Below are positions 1 to 5,928 of a stretch of DNA of 31,923 nucleotides, one piece after another (position 1 is the stretch's first letter; each line of letters opens with the position of its first letter). A model generated the notes under the pieces. It searched no databases. It was not told the origin of the DNA and was given only the letters and a program-made list of their open reading frames with translations. A program made the translations under genes and the position numbers. Source of the DNA: a virus; IMG/VR virus record IMGVR_UViG_3300020198_000059, positions 1 through 31,923 of that record, one strand, 5' to 3'.

Positions 1-164
1 ACCACTTCGGCTTCTGCATCTGACTCACTTGATAATTTGGAAGTAGTTATCTCATACTGCTCCGCAGGGTCTTGGGTGTTGCTTTTTTCCTTCTTACAAG
101 CAACCATCGTTAAGGCAAGTAATCCTGTTAAAACGGCTACTTGCAGAAAAAGACTCTTTTTCAT
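1..164 (-). CDS. Lipoprotein, 3' end beyond window edge
   Basis: The frame opens with ATG at 164-162 and stays open to base 1, giving 54 codons and part of another. The N-terminus is a lipoprotein signal: MKK, a hydrophobic stretch (residues 5-22) and a lipobox ending MVAC with the lipidated Cys at residue 23. A polar, acidic region follows, rich in K, E, S and D. The mature protein should sit in the periplasm, anchored in a membrane. Its C-terminal domain lies outside the window, so no family can be named. It lies 118 nt downstream of the endolysin on the same strand, so it could be the lipoprotein (outer-membrane) half of a spanin pair or a superinfection-exclusion lipoprotein. It also resembles small lipoproteins of Bacteroidota chromosomes, so a host origin for this edge is possible. 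Confidence 0.7.
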   Translation of the reverse strand, partial: MKKSLFLQVAVLTGLLALTMVACKKEKSNTQDPAEQYEITTSKLSSESDAEAEV

Positions 165-166
165 AG

Positions 167-301
167 TTGAAAATTTATAGGATAACACCACGAATTTACT
201 GTATTTGGAAGGCAAATTATTCTTTTGGTTTAATAATAGCTTTTTTTATGAGTTTTGCAACGAATGCACAAATTGATAATAACTACATAAGTAATGCATA
301 A
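167..301 (+). other. Signal-peptide-like reading frame fragment
   Basis: A plus-strand frame reads TTG at 167 to TAA at 299-301 (44 residues). It looks like a complete Bacteroidota signal peptide: a basic n-region, a hydrophobic core FGLIIAFFMSFA and a TNA|Q cleavage-like site. It then stops after about ten more residues. No ATG lies in a sensible position; the only in-frame ATG (248) is inside the hydrophobic core. It overlaps the last codons of the endolysin on the other strand and begins 3 nt from the lipoprotein start, so a functional gene here is unlikely. It could be the remnant of a truncated secreted-protein gene, or chance. Confidence 0.25.
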
Positions 302-879
302 TACTCCTCAAAGTGCTTTATACGATCATCCAGACCTATAACACCACCATTAACACATTTTGTTACAATGGTTACTACAGCATCTGTAGAACCTGCATCA
401 CACTTCTTTACACAGTTCTTTTCAAAGAACCAAGCAGCGGATGCTAAGGGATATTTTGTAGCAACCAAATCTGGATTAGCTACACAGTCTTCACCAATTG
501 AAGCTGTAAAAGAAGCATAGTTAGACTTACCAGTCAGCTGAATATAACCACGACCCCTGAACTTATAACCATCTCCAGAAGCTTCGTTACCGTTACCCAT
601 ACGAGAAGCATATACTTTGTTAGCAATCTTTTCGGGTTTACGTGCATAAGCATCAGCTAAAGCTTGTGTAGGAAAATACTTTTTAAAAATTGCCATCAAA
701 CCTTTAGATGAATAGTTTAAATTCTCTTTGGCTAATTTGAAGCCACCAGACTCATGAGCACACTGAGCTAAAAAATGAGAAAGCCGTAAAGGTGTATCTA
801 TACTGTACTTACTAATAACCTCTGGGATCTGATCAATTACAAAATCCGGTAAGTGATATTTAAGACTTGATAGATCCAT
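283..879 (-). CDS. GH19 endolysin (lysozyme/chitinase fold)
   Basis: This 198-residue protein is the peptidoglycan-cleaving lysis enzyme. It carries the GH19 hallmarks: a FLAQCAHESGGF segment with the catalytic glutamate, and a YKFRGRGYIQLTGKSNY segment matching the GRGxxQLTG substrate-cleft motif. It ends with an NGG-containing C-terminal part. The length is typical of single-domain phage GH19 endolysins and there is no signal peptide, so release to the cell wall would depend on a holin. I place the start at ATG 879 (MDLSSLKYH). The frame stays open upstream to 936, but the extra 19 residues are basic, unlike the family, and lie over the separate small ORF at 860-1009. That ORF's stop overlaps this start by 20 nt, suggesting translational coupling. 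Last gene but one of the leftward cassette. Confidence 0.9.
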   Translation of the reverse strand: MDLSSLKYHLPDFVIDQIPEVISKYSIDTPLRLSHFLAQCAHESGGFKLAKENLNYSSKGLMAIFKKYFPTQALADAYARKPEKIANKVYASRMGNGNEASGDGYKFRGRGYIQLTGKSNYASFTASIGEDCVANPDLVATKYPLASAAWFFEKNCVKKCDAGSTDAVVTIVTKCVNGGVIGLDDRIKHFEEYYALLM

Positions 880-1009
880 CCTTAGGCGGCTTAGGATAAT
901 AATACTTCTTTTTCTTCTTCTGTTTAGGAGTAACAATACTTACTTCTTCTTTCTTTTTTACTACCATCCATTTTAAAAAGTTAAGAAGTTTCTGAACAAG
1001 TGTTTTCAT
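860..1009 (-). CDS. Small highly basic amphipathic protein
   Basis: A 49-codon ORF starts at ATG 1009-1007 and stops at 862-860, between iscU (11-nt gap) and the endolysin (20-nt overlap). The product starts with a hydrophobic/amphipathic stretch (MKTLVQKLLNFLKWMVV), then a charged linker, a run of five lysines after KQ, three tyrosines and a PKPPKDG tail. It has no cysteine and no clear family. Its place directly before the endolysin, the shared overlap and the membrane-seeking N-terminus suggest an accessory lysis peptide or a leader peptide for coupling. The position-based support is good; the function is inference. It is missed if the endolysin is called with its longest start. Confidence 0.55.
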   Translation of the reverse strand: MKTLVQKLLNFLKWMVVKKKEEVSIVTPKQKKKKKYYYPKPPKDGSIKS

Positions 1010-1020
1010 AATATATTATT

Positions 1021-1407
1021 TTACGTTTGATGTTTTTCACGGTAATCATTTATGGCTGCCTTGATAGCATCTTCGGCCAACACAGAGCAGTGAATTTTTA
1101 CGGGGGGGAGATTCAACTCTTCTACAATGGTCATGTTATCAATCTTCACTGCTTCATCCACAGACTTACCTTTCAGCCATTCTGTAGCCAGGGAAGAAGA
1201 GGCAATAGCAGAGCCACAACCAAAAGTCTTGAACTTAGCGTCACGGATAACACCTGTAGCTTCGTCTACTTCAATTTGCAGACGCATCACATCACCACAC
1301 TCAGGAGCCCCAACTAACCCTGTACCAACACTTGGACTAGATTTGTCAAGGGTACCTACATTACGTGGATTTTCGCAATGATCAAGTACTAAATTTGAAT
1401 AAGACAT
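1021..1407 (-). CDS. iscU: Fe-S cluster assembly scaffold IscU
   Basis: A complete 128-residue IscU, the scaffold on which cysteine desulfurase IscS builds [2Fe-2S] clusters before HscA/HscB hand them to apo-proteins. All key residues are present: Cys37 and Asp39 in APECGDVM, Cys64 in FGCGSAIASSS, and His106-Cys107 in KIHC. The HscA-recognition motif LPPVK (100-104) and the N-terminal Tyr3 used in persulfide chemistry are kept. The otherwise common DHYENPRN segment here reads DHCENPRN (Cys11). No iscS, hscA or ferredoxin lies nearby, so it must work with host partners. It is 5 nt downstream of the membrane protein gene at 1413-2048, inside the lysis cassette. Its GC content (about 45-50% in the lines I counted) exceeds that of neighbours (about 37-43%), which suggests fairly recent acquisition from a host. 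Confidence 0.95.
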   Translation of the reverse strand: MSYSNLVLDHCENPRNVGTLDKSSPSVGTGLVGAPECGDVMRLQIEVDEATGVIRDAKFKTFGCGSAIASSSLATEWLKGKSVDEAVKIDNMTIVEELNLPPVKIHCSVLAEDAIKAAINDYREKHQT

Positions 1408-1412
1408 ATTAC

Positions 1413-2048
1413 TTATTTATTCCTAGACCCAATTTTCCAGTAACTCTGGAAGCCGTAGTTTATATTACCATTGATATCAGAGCTAAGCTTAAGACCCATT
1501 ATTTGGTCACGCTTGGTCTTAAGAATCAATCCTACCTCTGCTGTACTTGGTGCAAGCCTCCTATCAACATTTAAAGCACCCCCCATATATAGCTGATTTC
1601 TTTTGGGAGCCTGCTTTGTAATAGTCACTGTCTCTTTTACAACAGGAATCTCATACTTAGCATCTACCGATCTACCGGCCAGTCTATTAAACTGTACGGT
1701 ATCCCTTATATAGACTCCACCTTTAAGATCCTTCAATAAAACAGTATCAGAAAATAGTGCCTTAGAAGTATGCTCTTTAACCAAAGCTTCGTATTGAAGT
1801 TTCAAAGCAGCATAATTGGTATCCGGGAGATATTCAGGAGGAAGAGTATCAGTATCGTAAATGACTTTAAGTACCGGTACCCTTTTTATAATAGTGGTAT
1901 CATGTCTTTTCCATACTGTATCTATTACTCTTACTGTATCAATCCTGGGTTTATCAAAAAAGCCAAATCCATTATTACATCCAAGTCTAGATATCAAAAA
2001 TAGTCCGACAATTACTAAAAGAACAATAACATACTTATTAAACTTCAC
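1413..2048 (-). CDS. Membrane-anchored beta-rich protein, spanin candidate
   Basis: 211 residues, unknown family. One N-terminal transmembrane segment (about residues 5-22, KYVIVLLVIVGLFLI) precedes a long periplasmic part. This part has repeated DT(V/T)-type beta strands (RIDTVRVIDTV, HDTTIIKRV, YDTDTLPPEYL, IRDTVQF), a short helical stretch (residues about 78-95), and a C-terminal set of alternating strands (LYMGGALNVD, LGLILKTK-like, NINYGFQSYWKIG) resembling outer-membrane strands. Small proteins with this TM-plus-DTV pattern are common in Bacteroidota phages. Its position with two holin-like genes and the endolysin suggests it spans the envelope during lysis, possibly as a spanin. It overlaps the upstream gene by 11 nt and ends 5 nt before iscU. 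Confidence 0.7.
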   Translation of the reverse strand: MKFNKYVIVLLVIVGLFLISRLGCNNGFGFFDKPRIDTVRVIDTVWKRHDTTIIKRVPVLKVIYDTDTLPPEYLPDTNYAALKLQYEALVKEHTSKALFSDTVLLKDLKGGVYIRDTVQFNRLAGRSVDAKYEIPVVKETVTITKQAPKRNQLYMGGALNVDRRLAPSTAEVGLILKTKRDQIMGLKLSSDINGNINYGFQSYWKIGSRNK

Positions 2049-2286
2049 CTTCTTTCTTTTTCGTACCGGAGAATTTATCTATACTGTCTGCACCAATACC
2101 CACACAGGTTATGACCAGAACAGCGTTTACAAGAGCGTCTGACGGCTTAATACTATCATGATTGAAAGAATTGATAATAAGTGTTATACATAAAAAAGCA
2201 GCCCCCATAAACCCAACAACTGGCTTTATGGAGGTAGAGTTACGCTCATCCTTAAAAAGTTCAATGAACCATTCTTTAAATGTCAT
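2038..2286 (-). CDS. Two-TM membrane protein, holin candidate
   Basis: 82 residues with two predicted membrane helices (about 23-39, VVGFMGAAFLCITLIIN, and 52-68, ALVNAVLVITCVGIGAD) and a charged C-terminal tail (KKKEGEV). Small size, two TM segments and a basic tail in a lysis cassette are the classic signs of a class II holin, which forms the inner-membrane lesion that frees or activates the endolysin. No holin family can be named from sequence alone, so this is a positional and topological call. It overlaps both the upstream gene (2276-2286) and the downstream gene (2038-2048) by 11 nt, fitting a translationally coupled unit. Confidence 0.7.
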   Translation of the reverse strand: MTFKEWFIELFKDERNSTSIKPVVGFMGAAFLCITLIINSFNHDSIKPSDALVNAVLVITCVGIGADSIDKFSGTKKKEGEV

Positions 2287-2584
2287 AAAAATATATTTTT
2301 TTGGGTTTAAGTCTTGACTTATTATCAGGCATTACTGCATACATATCATTGGTACTCAGCGGTTTATCTTCAGAATTCCGGGATGAACTAGTCGATCTAT
2401 CACCATATACTTCTCTTTCCAGATTATCTATACGGGTCTTATCTATATTAGATTGAGCCATAAGAAGCTTAATATCAGATCTAATTTCGTTAACACCATT
2501 CCAAATCATCAAGCTAATAACGGATACTAATCCTGGAAATATCCAAACTTTAAATGCTACTAGTGCGGGGTTATCCTTAATCAT
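2276..2584 (-). CDS. TM plus coiled-coil protein, lysis cassette
   Basis: 102 residues: an N-terminal membrane segment (about 9-28, FKVWIFPGLVSVISLMIW), then a predicted coiled coil (about 31-60, NEIRSDIKLLMAQSNIDKTRIDNLEREVYG), then a polar Ser/Asn-rich linker and a basic tail ending KKIYFYDI. This design is shared by some holin partners and by inner-membrane spanins. With the two-TM protein next door it may form a holin/antiholin or holin/spanin pair. No family recognised. The gene follows 2587-2859 with a 2-nt gap and overlaps the next gene by 11 nt. Confidence 0.65.
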   Translation of the reverse strand: MIKDNPALVAFKVWIFPGLVSVISLMIWNGVNEIRSDIKLLMAQSNIDKTRIDNLEREVYGDRSTSSSRNSEDKPLSTNDMYAVMPDNKSRLKPKKIYFYDI

Positions 2585-2586
2585 CT

Positions 2587-2859
2587 CTAACTAGCTTTTA
2601 CAAGTTTAAACTCATATACATCCCCTTTTGGCTTTTGCAAGCTGATAATCAATGAGTTAGGGATGATATTTCCTTTCTTGTCTTTCCGTATAAAATAACG
2701 AAGTTTGCCAGGGTGATATACAACTACCTGACCAGCACCTGCAACTACGTCAGCGGCAGGAATCTCAAGTAGATTAGCAGGCACCTTAGAGCCACTCATC
2801 ATTGTACCGGGAATAGGCCAGCCCAAAGCGTCTTTTTGAGCATAAAATTTCTTAGCCAT
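2587..2859 (-). CDS. Small beta-rich protein, unknown function
   Basis: 90 residues, first gene of the leftward cassette. No transmembrane segment, signal peptide or cysteine. The sequence suggests a small beta-rich fold: GWPIPGTMMSGSKVP, then VVVYHPGKLRYFIRKD and DVYEFKLVKAS. I do not recognise the family. Position at the promoter-proximal end of a late-type lysis block is compatible with a small structural or decoration protein, but this is a guess. It starts 115 nt from the divergent DnaA-like gene, so the shared gap should hold its promoter. Confidence 0.65.
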   Translation of the reverse strand: MAKKFYAQKDALGWPIPGTMMSGSKVPANLLEIPAADVVAGAGQVVVYHPGKLRYFIRKDKKGNIIPNSLIISLQKPKGDVYEFKLVKAS

Positions 2860-2887
2860 TGTATAAAGATTTATAAACTTACAATAT

Positions 2888-2909
2888 GTAGAGGCTGTAT
2901 AAGCCCTAC
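2888..2909. promoter_or_regulatory. Imperfect inverted repeat in divergent gap
   Basis: GTAG-A-GGCT and AGCCCTAC form an 8-bp inverted repeat with one bulged A around a 5-nt GTATA loop. It sits in the 115-nt gap between the leftward cassette (start 2859) and the rightward replication block (start 2975). It may be an operator between the two promoters or a hairpin in the 5' leader of the leftward transcript. It has no T-tract on either side, so it is not a standard terminator. Confidence 0.35.
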
Positions 2910-2945
2910 AATATAATATACGAAGAATTTTTTAAATAAATCACC

Positions 2946-2953
2946 TATATTTG
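2946..2953 (+). promoter_or_regulatory. TATATTTG promoter box (-7-like)
   Basis: TATATTTG matches the Bacteroidota -7 consensus TAnnTTTG exactly. It ends 21 nt before the ATG of the DnaA-domain gene, the first gene of the rightward block. No good upstream TTTG box is visible at the usual 17-23 nt spacing. The same box recurs at about the same distance before 4054, 8396 and 16197, which raises confidence. Confidence 0.5.
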
Positions 2954-2974
2954 TAAACCAAACTACCAAAATTT

Positions 2975-3463
2975 ATGGACGGTATAAACTACAATTTTCA
3001 GCTAGAACGTAAACTTATAGATCAATTTAAACAGTCCTTCTTTGAAAAAATAGGGTATTACCCTACAGTTATTACCAAGGTACATGCCCTACCTAAGCTA
3101 AGTCTTAACACATTAGAAAGTCATTTTACCCAATTTTTACCTGTAAGATATCAACGAACAGTTAAACTTAAAAGCAAACATCGGTATAGGGAAATAGTTG
3201 AAATTAGAATGATATACTGTACCCTAGCAAGGCAAATGGGTTATAGTTTTATTGAGATTGGTAAATACTTAGATAATAAAGACCATACTACAATAATGCA
3301 TAACATCAAATCCTTTAAAAATCTTATGCAAACCTGCAATGTTTTTAGAAATAAGTACAACACAATCTTCAACTATATAAAAAACTATTACAACCATGAG
3401 TCATCAACTATGGACAACATTGATCAAGTACAACATCAGTCCGAATCAGTTATACTTCCTTGA
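2975..3463 (+). CDS. DnaA domain IV-like DNA-binding protein
   Basis: 162 residues. Residues about 71-118 match DnaA domain IV, the helix-turn-helix that binds DnaA boxes: YREIVEIRMIYCTLARQMGYS, then the helix FIEIGKYLDNKDHTTIMHNIKSF. The DnaA signature HTTxMH (104-109) is intact. The AAA+ ATPase and the helicase-loading N-terminal domains of full DnaA (about 450 aa) are absent; residues 1-60 are unlike them. It may therefore mark a phage origin, or occupy or sequester host DnaA boxes as a regulator. It leads the rightward block behind a promoter-like box. The last 23 codons overlap the next gene in another frame, and the ragged tail suggests they carry little function. Confidence 0.8.
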   Translation: MDGINYNFQLERKLIDQFKQSFFEKIGYYPTVITKVHALPKLSLNTLESHFTQFLPVRYQRTVKLKSKHRYREIVEIRMIYCTLARQMGYSFIEIGKYLDNKDHTTIMHNIKSFKNLMQTCNVFRNKYNTIFNYIKNYYNHESSTMDNIDQVQHQSESVILP

Positions 3464-3974
3464 TAGCTGTAGAAATAAAATTAAACCTAGTCAAATTATT
3501 GACACAGAACAAGAACGCCAAGCTGCTATCAATAGAGGGCATATTGATCAAGATAGTAAACTAAGCACAGGAGCAGTATTTATCCTAGATGAATTTGAAA
3601 CACTACTTGTAAAGACAAAAAAGAAAGTAGTGTCTGATATACTGGGAGTCAACGCATTAGACTCAATTAAGATATATAGAGAAATGTTTCCCACCATTAA
3701 GCTCCCCAGTGGAGAATATGCTAGACAAAATATTCAAGAACTAAAAGACAAGTTTGTCTGGTTTTTCAAAACTTATCCAGAATTTACCTGGGAAATAGTA
3801 CTGGATGCCACAGATTACTATGTCTATAATAAACAAAAGGAAGGCTACTTGTACATGATGACCAGCTCATACTTTATACAGAAGACAGACCCCAGAACTA
3901 AAATTAGCAGGTCTTCTTTGGCTGATCTATGTCAGAATATAATTGACAACCCAGACATTCTGAAAACTCCATAA
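3396..3974 (+). CDS. Conserved-type replication-block protein, unknown
   Basis: 192 residues, starting inside the DnaA-domain gene (68-nt overlap). The first 60 residues (ISPNQLYFLDSCRNKI, then AAINRGHIDQDSKLSTGAVFILDEF) have the helix-helix-helix-wing rhythm of winged-helix domains. The remainder is helical with many aromatic residues (FVWFFKTYPEFTWEIVLDATDYYVYNK). Together these recall helicase-loader or initiator proteins of the DnaD kind, but no diagnostic motif confirms it. Its place between a DnaA-domain protein and a DnaB-type helicase would fit a loader. I give the family as unknown and the loader role as inference. Confidence 0.75.
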   Translation: MSHQLWTTLIKYNISPNQLYFLDSCRNKIKPSQIIDTEQERQAAINRGHIDQDSKLSTGAVFILDEFETLLVKTKKKVVSDILGVNALDSIKIYREMFPTIKLPSGEYARQNIQELKDKFVWFFKTYPEFTWEIVLDATDYYVYNKQKEGYLYMMTSSYFIQKTDPRTKISRSSLADLCQNIIDNPDILKTP

Positions 3975-4000
3975 AAATTATATTTCAACACGTAAACTTT

Positions 4001-4032
4001 TTTGGTTTTTTACATTTTTAGTTTTATATTTA
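4001..4032 (+). promoter_or_regulatory. Promoter TTTG-N20-TATATTTA
   Basis: TTTG (4001-4004), a 20-nt spacer and TATATTTA (4025-4032) match the two-part Bacteroidota promoter (TTTG, 17-23 nt, TAnnTTTG) with one mismatch in the last base. The box ends 21 nt before the ATG at 4054. This is the best-formed promoter in the window and would drive the helicase-to-SSB group. Confidence 0.5.
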
Positions 4033-4053
4033 CACTTATAAAATACATTTAAC

Positions 4054-4269
4054 ATGACAACAGTTTCTTTCAAAGAAGAGTTAAAAGAACTTTTCAGTCA
4101 ACTTCCATCTGCTAGAATTATAAAAAATGATGATGAACTTAAACTTGTTAATTATACTATTCTTGAAGCCATCGTTAGTAAGATGATGAATAAAGCTTAT
4201 TACAAAGGAAGAGAAGAAAGTCTTGATAAAATGGAAAGCATGGTCAATAATATCTTTCTATTAAAATAA
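4054..4269 (+). CDS. Small helical protein, unknown function
   Basis: 71 residues, mostly charged and helical (FKEELKELFSQL, then ILEAIVSKMMNKAYYKGREESLDKMESMV). No cysteine, membrane segment or known motif. It leads the transcription unit that contains the DnaB-type helicase and starts 21 nt after a promoter-like box; a 15-nt gap separates it from the helicase. Size and position would suit a helicase accessory factor, but nothing in the sequence shows it. Confidence 0.6.
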   Translation: MTTVSFKEELKELFSQLPSARIIKNDDELKLVNYTILEAIVSKMMNKAYYKGREESLDKMESMVNNIFLLK

Positions 4270-4284
4270 TTCATACATGAATAT

Positions 4285-5343
4285 ATGGAAACAGCAGAAG
4301 AAAAATATGGCTGTAAAAGTTATGTTAGAGTTCTAGAAGATGGTCTAACATATATAGAGAAAAGAATGAAAGGTGAGATTAAATCTTTAAAGACACCTTG
4401 GCCTGGTTTCAATGAAGCTGGAGTAGGAGGACTTGAATGGGGATCTATGCTCACAATAGGTGCACGTCCAGGTGCAGGAAAAACTATGTTAGCATCTCAA
4501 ATAATAAGAGAATCTCATGGTCTTAATCCTGATCAGAAATTTAATATTATTGAATTTCAATTTGAAATGGGTTCAGATCAATATGCAGCACGTCAGTTTG
4601 CAGCTGAGGTTGCTGAAGAATACGGAGTAATATTAAGTACAAAAAAATCACTAGATAGCTTTGTTCATGAAAGAGTTAAACGGTATATAGAAGAAAGTAA
4701 ATATCTTTTTTCTAAGGGAATCAGTAGAGATATGTTTCCCAGATCTCTTAATCATAAAGAGATAGAAGATGCTATAAAGATTAAGTATATGGATGGTGGA
4801 CGTAAGCCTATGATTGTAACAATAGACCATAGTTGGCTCATAAAGAAAACAAGTTCTGAAAAAGATAAGTTTGATGTTCTTTATGATACGACAGAAATGC
4901 TTATGAAACTAAAGAATGAAATTCCTATTACAGTAATTATGGTTACTCAACTAAACAGATCTCTTGATGAAGCTACACGTAAAACACCAGGATCTATAGT
5001 AAACTATCCTACTAGCTCTGATATATTTGGAGGAGATGCTTTAATGCAGGGATCTGATATGGTTGTAGCAATTACAAGACCATTCAAATCAGACATTCGT
5101 TCCTACGGTCCATATGCTTACGAAGTAACTAAAGACGACGTATTTATGCACCTTCTTAAAGTACGTAATGGTGATGACCAGAAAAACCTAATCTTCCTTA
5201 AAATGGATGGTAAACACCAACGTATGATAGAAGTACCAGAATTCGTATCTACAAGACCAGATGGAACATACTTACGCTATTCACAAAGGACAGGAGGAAA
5301 CGGAACAAGAACAACCTCTGCACCTATTGGCAGTGAATTATAA
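4285..5343 (+). CDS. DnaB-type replicative DNA helicase (SF4)
   Basis: 352 residues of the RecA-fold SF4 helicase that unwinds DNA at the phage fork. Walker A is GARPGAGKT (59-67); the catalytic glutamate region is EFQFEMG (90-96); Walker B is MIVTIDHSW with Asp181; the sensor strand ITVIMVTQLNRSLDE follows, then GSDMVVAITRP and the C-terminal LLKVRNGD. Bacterial DnaB has about 450 residues with an N-terminal primase-binding domain; here only a short helical stretch of about 35 residues precedes the ATPase core, so the contact with the primase at 7384-8355 must differ. The C-terminal tail is Gly/Thr-rich. It lies 12 nt before the next gene in the same unit. Confidence 0.9.
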   Translation: METAEEKYGCKSYVRVLEDGLTYIEKRMKGEIKSLKTPWPGFNEAGVGGLEWGSMLTIGARPGAGKTMLASQIIRESHGLNPDQKFNIIEFQFEMGSDQYAARQFAAEVAEEYGVILSTKKSLDSFVHERVKRYIEESKYLFSKGISRDMFPRSLNHKEIEDAIKIKYMDGGRKPMIVTIDHSWLIKKTSSEKDKFDVLYDTTEMLMKLKNEIPITVIMVTQLNRSLDEATRKTPGSIVNYPTSSDIFGGDALMQGSDMVVAITRPFKSDIRSYGPYAYEVTKDDVFMHLLKVRNGDDQKNLIFLKMDGKHQRMIEVPEFVSTRPDGTYLRYSQRTGGNGTRTTSAPIGSEL

Positions 5344-5354
5344 AATAAAATTAT

Positions 5355-5927
5355 ATGTTTAACACAACAAATCAATCAGCAAGTCAAGATGATATTAAAG
5401 AATTTAAGAAACAGAAACTTGAAGAAATCAGAGACTATCATCAATCACTAATTAACAACCTTGGTATTACTAGAACAGACTTCAATATGAAGATGCCGTT
5501 CTATGATAAACAAGCAAGATTGGTCGTTGGAATCTTTGCATCCGAGTTTAAAAAAGAAAAAGGTTTCTATTTTGAACTAATAACTCGTGACTTAGAACCA
5601 GCAGATACTGATCGTACCGTATATCGTATACCATATAACTCTTCATTTGAAGATGAATATGAAATTAATGAAAAAGGTTCTTATCTAGTACCATTAGAAG
5701 AACTACGATCCATTGATGCACAAAGTGTTGCTATCAGTGGTGAGAAAGCTTTAATGGAAACAATTAAGCCAAATATAAAAACAGTAACAGCATATAAAGC
5801 ACCATCCCCAATGGAAGATGCCCCATATAGTGAAATGACCATCCGCGATTTTATGGCTATCACCATTGGTAAACCAATCAGTGCTAAAGTATGGCTTAAT
5901 GAACTTATAAAATCAACATCCAAATAA
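5355..5927 (+). CDS. Unknown protein between helicase and Sak4-like ATPase
   Basis: 190 residues, family not recognised. An N-terminal helical, charged part (DDIKEFKKQKLEEIRDYHQS) is followed by beta-rich sequence (ARLVVGIFASEF, FYFELITRDL, RTVYRIPYNSSF, GSYLVPLEEL). The C-terminal helix is TIRDFMAITIGKP. No catalytic motif or cysteine is apparent. It is closely packed between the helicase (12 nt) and the ATPase (2 nt), so it is probably part of the replication and recombination machinery. Confidence 0.75.
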   Translation: MFNTTNQSASQDDIKEFKKQKLEEIRDYHQSLINNLGITRTDFNMKMPFYDKQARLVVGIFASEFKKEKGFYFELITRDLEPADTDRTVYRIPYNSSFEDEYEINEKGSYLVPLEELRSIDAQSVAISGEKALMETIKPNIKTVTAYKAPSPMEDAPYSEMTIRDFMAITIGKPISAKVWLNELIKSTSK

Positions 5928-5928
5928 C

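Noticed and set aside
283-936. Longest endolysin frame starting at 936
   Set aside because: The extra 19 residues are basic and lie in the region of the ORF at 860-1009; GH19 homologues begin near MDLSSLKYH.
1027-1381. Plus-strand frames opposite iscU
   Set aside because: Antisense shadows of a gene with clear family residues; their Cys- and Ser-rich translations have no motif.
1021-1407. iscU as a misassembled host fragment
   Set aside because: Phage-type genes lie on both sides with gaps of only 5 and 11 nt on the same strand, which a chance join would not give. GC difference alone does not prove chimerism.
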